DNA of 64,000 nt, taken from Ruminococcus sp. GTDB taxonomy: Bacteria > Bacillota > Clostridia > Oscillospirales > Acutalibacteraceae. Shown piece by piece: positions 16,280-24,573 of the stretch (positions within the stretch are counted from its first letter, which is position 1; every line of letters begins with the position of its first letter). The stretch is taken from positions 1 through 64,000 of the forward strand of contig JAFRBX010000070.1 of NCBI GenBank assembly GCA_017404665.1. Direction: 5' to 3'. The translations under genes were made by a program, and so were the position numbers. The notes under the pieces were generated by a model. The model did not search any database. It had not been told where the DNA came from and saw nothing but the letters and a program-made list of their open reading frames with translations.

Positions 16280-18022
16280 ATGAAGGATTTCAAACGGATT
16301 TTCCGGTATCTAAAACCATATACTGTGATGATCGTTTTCGCTGTGATCATGGTCACCTTTGAGGTAGCCTCCAACGTGCTCCAGCCGAAGTACATGGAGG
16401 AGATCGTGGATGACGGCGTTTTGCAGATGGATCTCGACGTCGTACTCCGCGCGGGTTTGATGATGCTCATGGTCGCCGTGATCGGCGGCGTGTGCGGCTA
16501 TATCTCCTGTGTTCTGGCAAACGTCTATTCACAGCGCTTCGGCAACGACCTCAGAAAAAAGCTCTTTCGAAAAATCATGGCGCTGTCTGCACAGCAGGAC
16601 GATGATTATACCGCGGGCTCGCTGATCACGCGTATGACCAACGATACCCGCGTGGTGACTGAGTTTTCAAGCGTTGTAATTCAGACGGCGGTCAAGCCTC
16701 TGATGCTGTTTATCCTCGGTATCGTGATGGTGTTGACCATCGATCCGATCTACGGCGTGATTCTGCTGGTTTCCCTGCCGCTGCAGTTTTTGATCGTGCG
16801 ATTCTTTATCAAGCGCAGCGCGCCGGTGTTCGCCGTGATTCAGCAGAAGCTGGACAGACTGAACAGCTTCGCGATGCATATCGTGTCCAACAACCGTCTG
16901 ATCAAATCCTATGTCCGCGAAGGTTACGAGACCGGCAGATTCGATAACCAAAACCGCGATCTGACCGCCACGGTGATGAATATCCAGATCTTTATGGCGA
17001 TTCTCAATCCGCTGGTCATCCTGATCCTCAACGCTGTGGTGCTGGCTGTCATTTTTATCGGCGGCTTTCAGGTGCAGGCGGGCGCGATACGCGTCGGTTC
17101 CATCATGGCGGCGATCAACTATTCGCAGCAGATCATGATGTCGATGATGACGCTCGGCAGTATCTTCCAGTATGTTGCGCGTTCCAGAGCTTCGGCGCAG
17201 CGTCTGACGCAGGTGCTGGAGATGGAGCCCGCTTTACAGGCGGGGGACGAAACGCTGAGCGGCGGGATCGATACCGTTTCGCTGGAGCATGTTTCCTTCC
17301 GCTATCCGCAGAGCCTTGACGCCGCGCAGAAGGCGCTAGATGATATAACGCTCACGATCCGAAAGGGCGAGTGCGTCGGCATCCTCGGAACGACCGGCTC
17401 GGGCAAAAGCACCGTCGCGCGGCTGCTGATCCGCGAGTATGACGCGACGGACGGCGCCGTAAAAATCAATGATGAAGACATAAAAGCTTTCAGCCCCAAA
17501 AGCCTGAGAAACAGCGTTCTGCCGGTTTTTCAGAACAGCGATATATTCTCCGCGTCCGTGCGCGAGAATATCGGCAAGGGCGTTGCCTATACACAGGAGC
17601 AATTTGATACTGCCGTGCATACTGCGTGCGTCGACGAATTTGCCGAAACCCTCAGGGACGGTTATGACACCGTGATCTCGGAGCGCGGCGTTTCGCTCTC
17701 CGGCGGACAGAAGCAGCGCGTGGCGATCGCGCGGGCGCTGATCCGCGACCCGCAGGTGCTGATCTTTGACGACTGCACCTCCAGTCTCGACCTTGAAACA
17801 GAGGCAAAGGTGCTGTCCCGTATCCAAAAGAATTATCGGGACAAAACCCGCATCTTTATCTCTCAGCGCATATCTACCATCATCAACGCCGACCGCATCG
17901 TCCTGATGGACAAGGGTCGGATCGAAGCGGCGGGCAGCCATCATGAATTGCTGGCGTCCTCCGCGTTATACCAAGCTATCTACCAAACTCAGAATCCCGA
18001 AGGGGGTGATGAGCTTGAATAA
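16280..18022 (+). CDS. ABC exporter half-transporter with degenerate ATP site
   Basis: A 580-residue fused membrane and nucleotide-binding protein of the heterodimeric multidrug-type exporters. Six membrane segments occupy residues 15-310. The nucleotide-binding domain has Walker A GTTGSGKST (about 370), signature LSGGQKQR, and Walker B LIFDDCTSSLD, where the catalytic Glu is Asp. The switch His is Gln in ISQRIST. These two changes are the usual mark of the partner that contributes the inactive site. GAGAGG precedes the ATG. The stop overlaps the start region of the partner gene at 18009. Substrate is unknown. The downstream radical SAM and methyltransferase genes raise the possibility of exporting a modified product. 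Confidence 0.92.
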   Translation: MKDFKRIFRYLKPYTVMIVFAVIMVTFEVASNVLQPKYMEEIVDDGVLQMDLDVVLRAGLMMLMVAVIGGVCGYISCVLANVYSQRFGNDLRKKLFRKIMALSAQQDDDYTAGSLITRMTNDTRVVTEFSSVVIQTAVKPLMLFILGIVMVLTIDPIYGVILLVSLPLQFLIVRFFIKRSAPVFAVIQQKLDRLNSFAMHIVSNNRLIKSYVREGYETGRFDNQNRDLTATVMNIQIFMAILNPLVILILNAVVLAVIFIGGFQVQAGAIRVGSIMAAINYSQQIMMSMMTLGSIFQYVARSRASAQRLTQVLEMEPALQAGDETLSGGIDTVSLEHVSFRYPQSLDAAQKALDDITLTIRKGECVGILGTTGSGKSTVARLLIREYDATDGAVKINDEDIKAFSPKSLRNSVLPVFQNSDIFSASVRENIGKGVAYTQEQFDTAVHTACVDEFAETLRDGYDTVISERGVSLSGGQKQRVAIARALIRDPQVLIFDDCTSSLDLETEAKVLSRIQKNYRDKTRIFISQRISTIINADRIVLMDKGRIEAAGSHHELLASSALYQAIYQTQNPEGGDELE

Positions 18023-19817
18023 TATGAACCGTCCGGGCGTGCCGGGGGAGAGGATCGCTCCCGCGAAGCCCGTTGAGACCGTCAAGCGAATGTTCCGGTA
18101 TCTTTCGAAGAGCAGGAAGCTCATCGTCGGCATGCTGGCGCTGCTGGCGGCGGCGACGGTGCTCGATCTGTTCATCCCCGATCTGATCGGCAGGGCGATC
18201 GACACTCTGAATCTGGAGGAGGGTCAGCTGACCGTTGACTGGCGCTTTTTGCTGCTGCTCCTCGGAATTTTACTGGCGGTATTCCTCGTTTCTTCCCTGT
18301 TTGAATATATCCAAGGGCGATTGGCGGCAAAGCTGACCCGCACCACAATCGTCACCATCCGCTCAGACGTCGCCAAAAGGCTCATCCGCCTGCCGGTATC
18401 GTTCTTTGATACCCATCAGAATGGAGATATCTTAGCGCGGCTGACGAATGATATCGAAAATGTTTCTAACCTGATCAGCGAAGCGATCGCGGCGCTGCTG
18501 TCGTCCGTGATCGTGATCGTCGGCTGTATCGTGATCATGCTCTTCAAAAGCCCCATCCTCACGGCGGTATGCCTGAGCACGGTGGTTTTGAATATACTCG
18601 TAACCCTTGTGTTGTCCAAGAAGATGTTCGGCTACTTCCGCCGTCAGCAGAAGGCTGTCGGAAGGATGAACAGCCATGTGGAGCAGAGCGTCTCCACCAA
18701 GCGTACCATCGACGCGTATGATCTCGGTGAAAAATGCGTGGAGGAATGCGACGCGCTCAGCGACGAGCTGACGGACGTCAGCGTCAAAGCGCAGGTGCTG
18801 GGCGGCGCGATGCCCCCGCTGATGTGCCTGATCGGCAACCTGAATTTCCTGCTGATCGTGGCGGTCGGCGCACTGCTGTTCATTCGCGGCGGCTTCGGCA
18901 TCACCATCGGTACCATCCAAGCCTTTACATTATATTCGCGTCAGTTCACCCAGCCGATCAACGAGATATCGGGTATCTTCTCCCAATTTATGACGGCGCT
19001 CGCGTCAGCCGAAAGGATCTTTCAGATTATCGATGCGTCGACGGAGCCCGACGAGGGCAAGACGGATATCAAGCCCGCGGGTGCATGCCGTATCACATTT
19101 GAGCATGTCACGTTCTCTTATATCCGCGGCGTCAAGGTGCTGGACGACTTCTCACTGACCATCGAAAAGGGACAAAAGCTCGCGTTGGTCGGCAAAACCG
19201 GCGTCGGCAAGACGACGCTGATCAGCCTGCTGCTGCGCTTTTATGAGCCCGACAGCGGAAGAATATTGATCGACGGCGTCGATATCCGTGAGATACCGAA
19301 ATCACGGCTGAGAAGTATGATCACCGTCGTTCTGCAAAGCACCGCCGTCATCGAGGGCACGATACGCGAAAACATCGCGTACGCGCGCTTTACGGCAGGT
19401 GAGGATGAGATCCGCAATGCGGCTGAGATCAGCTGTGCGTCCGGCTTTATCGAAAGGCTGGAAAACGGCTATGATACGCCGGTAACAGGCGAGGATACCA
19501 TGCTCAGCCAGGGCGAACGGCAGCTGTTGTGTCTGGCGCGGTCGTCGCTGACCGAGCCGTCCGTGCTGGTGCTTGACGAGGCGCTGAGCTCCGTCGATTC
19601 CGCGACGGAACAGCACATACAAGACGCGCTGCTGCAAAGGATGGAGGAACAGACCTGCATCATCATCGCCCACCGTTTATCCACCGTCAAGAATGCCGAC
19701 AAGATCGCTGTATTCAGCGACGGCAGGATCGTTGAGACAGGAAAACATCAGGAGTTGCTGAAACAGCGCGGCGCATACTATCATCTTTACAAAAATCAGT
19801 ATTTGGATATCAAATAG
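18009..19817 (+). CDS. ABC exporter half-transporter with intact catalytic residues
   Basis: The partner of the upstream exporter, about 602 residues. Six membrane segments are followed by Walker A GKTGVGKTT, a changed signature LSQGERQL in place of LSGGQ, Walker B VLVLDEALSSVD with the catalytic Glu, and switch His in IIAHRLST. The intact Glu/His here and the Asp/Gln in the partner make one working and one degenerate site. The start is uncertain: AGGGGGTGA at 18001 sits only two bases from ATG 18009 and is better placed for TTG 18015; ATG 18024 is also possible. The coding region overlaps the upstream gene by a few codons, so the two are translationally coupled. Confidence 0.92.
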   Translation: MSLNNMNRPGVPGERIAPAKPVETVKRMFRYLSKSRKLIVGMLALLAAATVLDLFIPDLIGRAIDTLNLEEGQLTVDWRFLLLLLGILLAVFLVSSLFEYIQGRLAAKLTRTTIVTIRSDVAKRLIRLPVSFFDTHQNGDILARLTNDIENVSNLISEAIAALLSSVIVIVGCIVIMLFKSPILTAVCLSTVVLNILVTLVLSKKMFGYFRRQQKAVGRMNSHVEQSVSTKRTIDAYDLGEKCVEECDALSDELTDVSVKAQVLGGAMPPLMCLIGNLNFLLIVAVGALLFIRGGFGITIGTIQAFTLYSRQFTQPINEISGIFSQFMTALASAERIFQIIDASTEPDEGKTDIKPAGACRITFEHVTFSYIRGVKVLDDFSLTIEKGQKLALVGKTGVGKTTLISLLLRFYEPDSGRILIDGVDIREIPKSRLRSMITVVLQSTAVIEGTIRENIAYARFTAGEDEIRNAAEISCASGFIERLENGYDTPVTGEDTMLSQGERQLLCLARSSLTEPSVLVLDEALSSVDSATEQHIQDALLQRMEEQTCIIIAHRLSTVKNADKIAVFSDGRIVETGKHQELLKQRGAYYHLYKNQYLDIK

Positions 19818-19855
19818 GATATTTTAATAGATTTGGATATAATAGGAGGAAAGAA

Positions 19856-21529
19856 ATGTTAGCCAAAACCGAATGTTCTGATGCGCAGTATCAGGCGATT
19901 CGCAAGAAAGTCAGAGAGGTCGAAAAGACCACTCCCGAGTTTGTCGAAGGCTCTCTGTATGTGAAGCATCGCGACGAGATCATGGAACGGGCGCGCAAGA
20001 GAGTCAGCGAGGTGCTGGACCTGCAGCAGAAGGGCTTGATCTGTACGACGGGCAAGTTTGTCCCTTCGGTCCACTATCCGCCGATCACCCAGTATCCCTT
20101 CCACACACAGGAAGAGATCATGAGCACCTACAAGAACCCCGAGGACAATACCTTTGACATCTACGTGCATATCCCGTATTGCGCGCAGCATTGCAGCTTC
20201 TGTCATTATCCCGGCGAGCTGGGCTCGTGCAAGGAGCTCAGAGCCAATCAGGAAAAGTATCTGTCCTATCTCGAAAGAGAGATGGACATCTATATGAAGG
20301 TGCTGGGCGTCGAGAAGATCAAGACCCGCGCGATCCTGTTCGGCGGCGGCACGCCCTCCCATATGGATCCCGATCTGTTTGAGCGGATGATGAAATTTTT
20401 TACCGACCGCATCGACCGCACGACGGTGACCCAGTTCAACTTTGACGTTGACGAGTATTCGCTGGTCGGCGAGGACGGCATGAAGCGCCTGCAGATCATG
20501 GCGAAGTACGGCGTGGATCGCCTGACCATCGGCTCCCAATCGCTGCATCCCGAGATCCTCAAGCTGATGTTCCGCAGAGCGACCGTCGATATGATCATGG
20601 AGGCTGTCGACAACTGCCGCAACAAGATCAGCTGTGTCGACTACAGAAAGATCAATCAGTGGCGTGAAGAGGGCAGGGAGATCACGCAGGAGTTATTGGA
20701 TAATACCCAGCGCAAGGGCTTCATCCTGAACCTCGAATTCATCTTCGGCTTCATGGGTATTAACGTTGATATCTTTGCCGACACCATCGAGCGCGCCTGT
20801 CTCATCCATCAGCAGGGCTTGATCGATGAGATCCAGCTCTACCGCCTGAAGGTTGACGCTTACGGTGACTTCCAAGGCATCATCGGTCTGCTGTATGACC
20901 GCGAGCCCTCGCTGTTCCCTGATTTTGAGGAGAACATGCTGCAGAAGGCTGTCGCGGAAGAAATATTGAAGCTCTATGGGCTCAAGGGCAATCTCAGACG
21001 CGTCTATACCAAGGACCCGTATATCTATTCGCACTACGCGTATAACCAGTGCTGTGCCCAGTATGACCAGATCGGTCTGGGATTGACCGCGTTCAGCTCG
21101 CTCAGAGATCGGTTCCTCTTGAACACCGACAGCTTTGACGAGTATTACAAGCTGATCGACAGCGGCAAGATGGCGTTCAACCGCGGCTATATCCGCGACA
21201 AGGAGCAGCAGCTGCGCTGGTCGATCGCCCTGCCCCTGAAGAATACCGAGGTCAGAAAGGACCGCTTCGAGAAGATCAACGGCATGCCGATCGAAAACTG
21301 CTTCAAAAAGAAGTGGAAGAAACTGATGGACAACGGTCTGGTAGTGGATAAGCCTATTCTAGGTTATCCCTCCTACACCTTGACGGAGCTCGGCAAGTTC
21401 GTCGCCGACGAGTGCGCAGAGGAGTTCAACAGCAACGAGTTCCTGCCGTGGAAGCCCGAGGAATACATCCACGGCGAGCTGTTTCCGTATGACGACAACA
21501 GTACCGAGGACGCTCTCGGATTAATATAG
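19856..21529 (+). CDS. HemN/HemW-like radical SAM protein
   Basis: A 557-residue enzyme. The radical SAM cluster motif CAQHCSFC (Cys at about residues 109, 113 and 116) follows IYVHIPY, and LFGGGTPSHM is the HemN-type glycine box that binds SAM. A C-terminal HemW-like winged region (ELGKFVADEC) follows. It is longer than HemW (about 380), with a roughly 95-residue N-terminal extension. HemN-like proteins include coproporphyrinogen dehydrogenases, the heme chaperone HemW and class C radical SAM methylases. No other heme gene is nearby. AGGAGGA is six bases before the ATG. The next gene begins 11 bases after the stop and carries two methyltransferase domains, so a joint modification role is inferred. 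Confidence 0.85.
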   Translation: MLAKTECSDAQYQAIRKKVREVEKTTPEFVEGSLYVKHRDEIMERARKRVSEVLDLQQKGLICTTGKFVPSVHYPPITQYPFHTQEEIMSTYKNPEDNTFDIYVHIPYCAQHCSFCHYPGELGSCKELRANQEKYLSYLEREMDIYMKVLGVEKIKTRAILFGGGTPSHMDPDLFERMMKFFTDRIDRTTVTQFNFDVDEYSLVGEDGMKRLQIMAKYGVDRLTIGSQSLHPEILKLMFRRATVDMIMEAVDNCRNKISCVDYRKINQWREEGREITQELLDNTQRKGFILNLEFIFGFMGINVDIFADTIERACLIHQQGLIDEIQLYRLKVDAYGDFQGIIGLLYDREPSLFPDFEENMLQKAVAEEILKLYGLKGNLRRVYTKDPYIYSHYAYNQCCAQYDQIGLGLTAFSSLRDRFLLNTDSFDEYYKLIDSGKMAFNRGYIRDKEQQLRWSIALPLKNTEVRKDRFEKINGMPIENCFKKKWKKLMDNGLVVDKPILGYPSYTLTELGKFVADECAEEFNSNEFLPWKPEEYIHGELFPYDDNSTEDALGLI

Positions 21530-21540
21530 GAGGTGCATGT

Positions 21541-23610
21541 ATGGAAGAACAGAACAGGGCGCTGTATGAAACGCCCACAGAAATCGAAGTTACCGCCAAG
21601 GACAGTCTGGTACATGTCGGCAGTCTGGATTCCTTTGATATCACAAAGGGCGGCATCAAGGCAGGCAAGCTGCTGCTGAAATATCTGGAAAACGGCAACA
21701 AAAACCTGCTCAATCAGGCGATCAAAACCTATGATAAGATCATCCCCGATGAAAACTTCGGCGGCGAGTATACGGCGCTGGAGTGGCTGTGCAAATACTT
21801 TCTCGCCCCCGAGGAGGCTAAGCAGGATCTGCTGAGCCAGCCGCTGGTCAAGAGCTTTTTCGATGTGCTCAGCAAGGATAATTTTGCCGACCTGAAAACA
21901 TATATCCAGCTCAAATACCATATTGTAGAAGTGGACAAGAACGATATCGAGACCAAGCGCAAGCTTCGTTTCCTCGAAGATTTTATCCTCTTCAACAATC
22001 CCGACCGCGAGCGCTGGGAAAAGACCCGTGAGAACATGCAGAAGTTCAACCTCCAAAAGGGCGAGCGCATCGCCGACGTCGGCTCCGGTCCCGGCTACTT
22101 CTCCTTCAAGTTCGCCGATATCGTCGGCGACGAGGGCAAGGTCTACGCAATCGAGACCAACCCCATGCACCTAGACTTCCTCCGCGATCATATCGCGAAG
22201 AACGATATCAAAAATGTCGACGTCGTGGTCAGCCAGTTCGAGGGCATCGGTCTTGATAAGGACGTAAGGGTGGACACCGTGTTCATCTGCTCTTTGTACC
22301 ACAACGTTTACGCCGCTTTCACGGATTTTGAACGCGAGAAATTCGTCGGCAGCATCCGCAACGCGCTGGTCGACGGCGGCAAGCTGATCATCGTGGACAA
22401 CGATCTGGTCGACAGCTCCGAGTTGCCCTACCACGGTCCCTATATCAGCAAGACGCTCCTGACTTCTCAGCTGTTCCATTACGGCTTCAAGCTGATCGAC
22501 AACTACCAGTTTACCCCGCAGCGCTATGTGCTGATCTACGAAAAGGTCGATATCCCGACCGATTTCAAGGGCAAGGAGAACAGCATCAACGATCCCTGCC
22601 ATATCCATGTCAACACCGAAGGCTCGCTGATCCGCTACCGCATCATCGGCACCTCCACCGCCGGCTATTCCGTCCGCGGCAAGGCTTGCGGCAGGGTGAT
22701 GTACGACGGCTTCATGAACAACGACCGTGATAAGGTGCAGCAGGCGCACGATATGTTCGCCGAGCTGTGGCCGAAGGAGCGTATCGGCGACGACTATACC
22801 GCATTCATGTGGTTCTGTGAGTATTATCTCGCGGACGAGCAGACAAAAGCGAAGATGCTCTCCGACTATCGCGACAAGCTGTACTTCGATTTCTTCGGCG
22901 GCAACGACTATGAAAAGCTAAAGAAATACCTGTACATCAAGTTTTATCTGGAGCACGAAGAGGCGGAGGACGCCGATATCGAGACCTGCTTCGAGTATGA
23001 GGGCAAGGATTTCCCCATCGGTACTCTGAACGAGTGGAACGAATACTTCGTGTTCAATAATCCGAACCGCGTTCTGTGGGAAAAGACCGATCAGATGCTC
23101 AGCCTGCTCGATATCAAAGAGGGCGAGAGCATCGCCGACCTCGGCTGCGGCGGCGGCTACTTCACCTACGAATTTTCCAAGATGGTAGGGAACAAGGGCA
23201 CCGTTTACGCGACCGAGATCAACAAGGACGCGATGAAGTACCTCGACGCGCTGACGAGCACCTATAACGTCAAGAACATCAAGACGCTGGTCACCCGCAT
23301 GAACGACTGCAAGCTCAAAGAAAACTCCGTCGACAAGGTCTTCATGTGCTCGATGTACCACGCGGTATACATCACCGATATCGAGTTCGTCAAGGACGAG
23401 TTCATCGCCAGCATCAAGAAGGGTCTGAAGCCCGGCGGTCAGCTGATCATCGTCGACAACGACGTGACCGACCGCTTCACCCCCTCGTACTACGGCCCCG
23501 GCATCATGCCCGAGCTGATCATCTCTCAGCTTTCCTTCTACGGCTTCAAGCTCGTCAAGAAGGAGCAGCTCATTCCCCAGCGCTTTGTTTTGGTATTCGA
23601 AATGCAATAA
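21541..23610 (+). CDS. Tandem-duplicated SAM methyltransferase
   Basis: A 689-residue protein formed by an internal duplication. Each half has a helical region of about 150 residues (EYTALEWLCKYFLAPEE in the first, DYTAFMWFCEYYLADEQ in the second), a FNNPDRERWEKT or FNNPNRVLWEKT linker, and a class I methyltransferase domain. SAM loops are DVGSGPGYF (from residue 179) and DLGCGGGYF (from 533), 354 residues apart. Both halves keep CSLYHNVY/CSMYHAVY, LIIVDND and FHYGFKL/SFYGFKL, and end in TPQRYVLIYE or IPQRFVLVFE. Both SAM sites look intact. It is embedded in a tight operon after the radical SAM gene. The substrate is unknown. Confidence 0.85.
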   Translation: MEEQNRALYETPTEIEVTAKDSLVHVGSLDSFDITKGGIKAGKLLLKYLENGNKNLLNQAIKTYDKIIPDENFGGEYTALEWLCKYFLAPEEAKQDLLSQPLVKSFFDVLSKDNFADLKTYIQLKYHIVEVDKNDIETKRKLRFLEDFILFNNPDRERWEKTRENMQKFNLQKGERIADVGSGPGYFSFKFADIVGDEGKVYAIETNPMHLDFLRDHIAKNDIKNVDVVVSQFEGIGLDKDVRVDTVFICSLYHNVYAAFTDFEREKFVGSIRNALVDGGKLIIVDNDLVDSSELPYHGPYISKTLLTSQLFHYGFKLIDNYQFTPQRYVLIYEKVDIPTDFKGKENSINDPCHIHVNTEGSLIRYRIIGTSTAGYSVRGKACGRVMYDGFMNNDRDKVQQAHDMFAELWPKERIGDDYTAFMWFCEYYLADEQTKAKMLSDYRDKLYFDFFGGNDYEKLKKYLYIKFYLEHEEAEDADIETCFEYEGKDFPIGTLNEWNEYFVFNNPNRVLWEKTDQMLSLLDIKEGESIADLGCGGGYFTYEFSKMVGNKGTVYATEINKDAMKYLDALTSTYNVKNIKTLVTRMNDCKLKENSVDKVFMCSMYHAVYITDIEFVKDEFIASIKKGLKPGGQLIIVDNDVTDRFTPSYYGPGIMPELIISQLSFYGFKLVKKEQLIPQRFVLVFEMQ

Positions 23611-23643
23611 CATATATACAAATTTAAAGAAAGTAGGCGAATT

Positions 23644-24549
23644 ATGGATATCAACGTATCAAAAATCAGCAATCGTTCGCAAAATCCCGATAACTCTGTT
23701 TTTGAGATGAAGGGACAAAAGGGTATCGGCTGTCTGGTGGAGGGCTATAATACCCCCAAGGGCGGCAATTCTCCCGAATCCAAGGTGACCAGGATCCTCG
23801 TAGAGAGCTTCATGAAGCGTCCCGCCATCAGCGCGGAGGCGATGAAGAACATCTTCGAGAGAGCCAACAGTGGTCTGATGGTCGGTCAGAGCCCTCAGTA
23901 CCCGTCATACGCGTCCGCAAGCGCGGTGTTCTTCCTCAAAAACAAGTTCGTGTATGCCTCCGCCGGCGACAACGTGATCTTCCACTTTGTCAACGGGAAG
24001 ATCGCCGATGTGTTCTGCAGCGATCCCGGCGAGGAGCCTCAGTATCTCGGCGTACCCGGCTATGCGGCGCCGAAGGTCAGCGATGAGGTTCCCTTTGCGA
24101 AGGGTACCCACACCTTCCTGCTTTGCTCCAGACCGTTTGCCGACGCGCTGGATGAAGAAGTTCTGGAGGGTTCCCTTTCCGCCAATACACATGTTTCTGA
24201 GAAGGGTAAGCAGACGATTTATGACGTCAAGTGCGACCGCTGGCTCAGAGAGCTCAAGGACAATATCCCGGGCTTCAACTCCGACGCGAATTACTCGGCG
24301 ATCGCGTTCTCAATGCCGCCGAGAAAGAAATCCAAGCTCCTGCTGATCATCATCATCGTTGCTTTAGTATTGCTGCTCGGCTTAGGCTTCTTCTTCGCCA
24401 GCGGCGCCAAGAGAAGACCGCCTCAGAACGGCCCCGGTCAAGGTCAGGAAGAGATGCTCGGACCTAACGGCGAGCGTCCGCCCGAGCCGCCCGCAGGCGC
24501 TAAGCCCGGCGAGCAGCCCGAGCCTCCCACAAGACCTCCGCTCAACTAA
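23644..24549 (+). CDS. Membrane protein with degenerate PP2C-like domain
   Basis: A 301-residue protein. Residues 1-220 resemble the PP2C/Stp phosphatase fold: NRSQNPDNSVF matches the usual N-terminal RxxNEDxx box, YASAGDNVIF matches the central GDS strand, and SDANYSAIAF matches the final DNxT strand. Metal-binding positions are altered. The DGMGG loop is EGYNTPKGG (Glu 33), and the SDG loop is SRPF (Arg 163). It is therefore probably a pseudophosphatase or a divergent enzyme. A membrane span (about 232-252) is followed by a proline-rich tail predicted outside. It lies between the methyltransferase and the permease genes. A regulatory role with the FHA protein of this operon is inferred. Confidence 0.65.
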   Translation: MDINVSKISNRSQNPDNSVFEMKGQKGIGCLVEGYNTPKGGNSPESKVTRILVESFMKRPAISAEAMKNIFERANSGLMVGQSPQYPSYASASAVFFLKNKFVYASAGDNVIFHFVNGKIADVFCSDPGEEPQYLGVPGYAAPKVSDEVPFAKGTHTFLLCSRPFADALDEEVLEGSLSANTHVSEKGKQTIYDVKCDRWLRELKDNIPGFNSDANYSAIAFSMPPRKKSKLLLIIIIVALVLLLGLGFFFASGAKRRPPQNGPGQGQEEMLGPNGERPPEPPAGAKPGEQPEPPTRPPLN

Positions 24550-24573
24550 GCGGCAACGATAAGAAGGTATATA

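Noticed and set aside
19856..21529. Coproporphyrinogen III dehydrogenase hemN
   Set aside because: The cluster and glycine motifs fit the broad HemN/HemW group, but length and N-terminal extension differ and no heme gene is nearby. A specific name is not justified.
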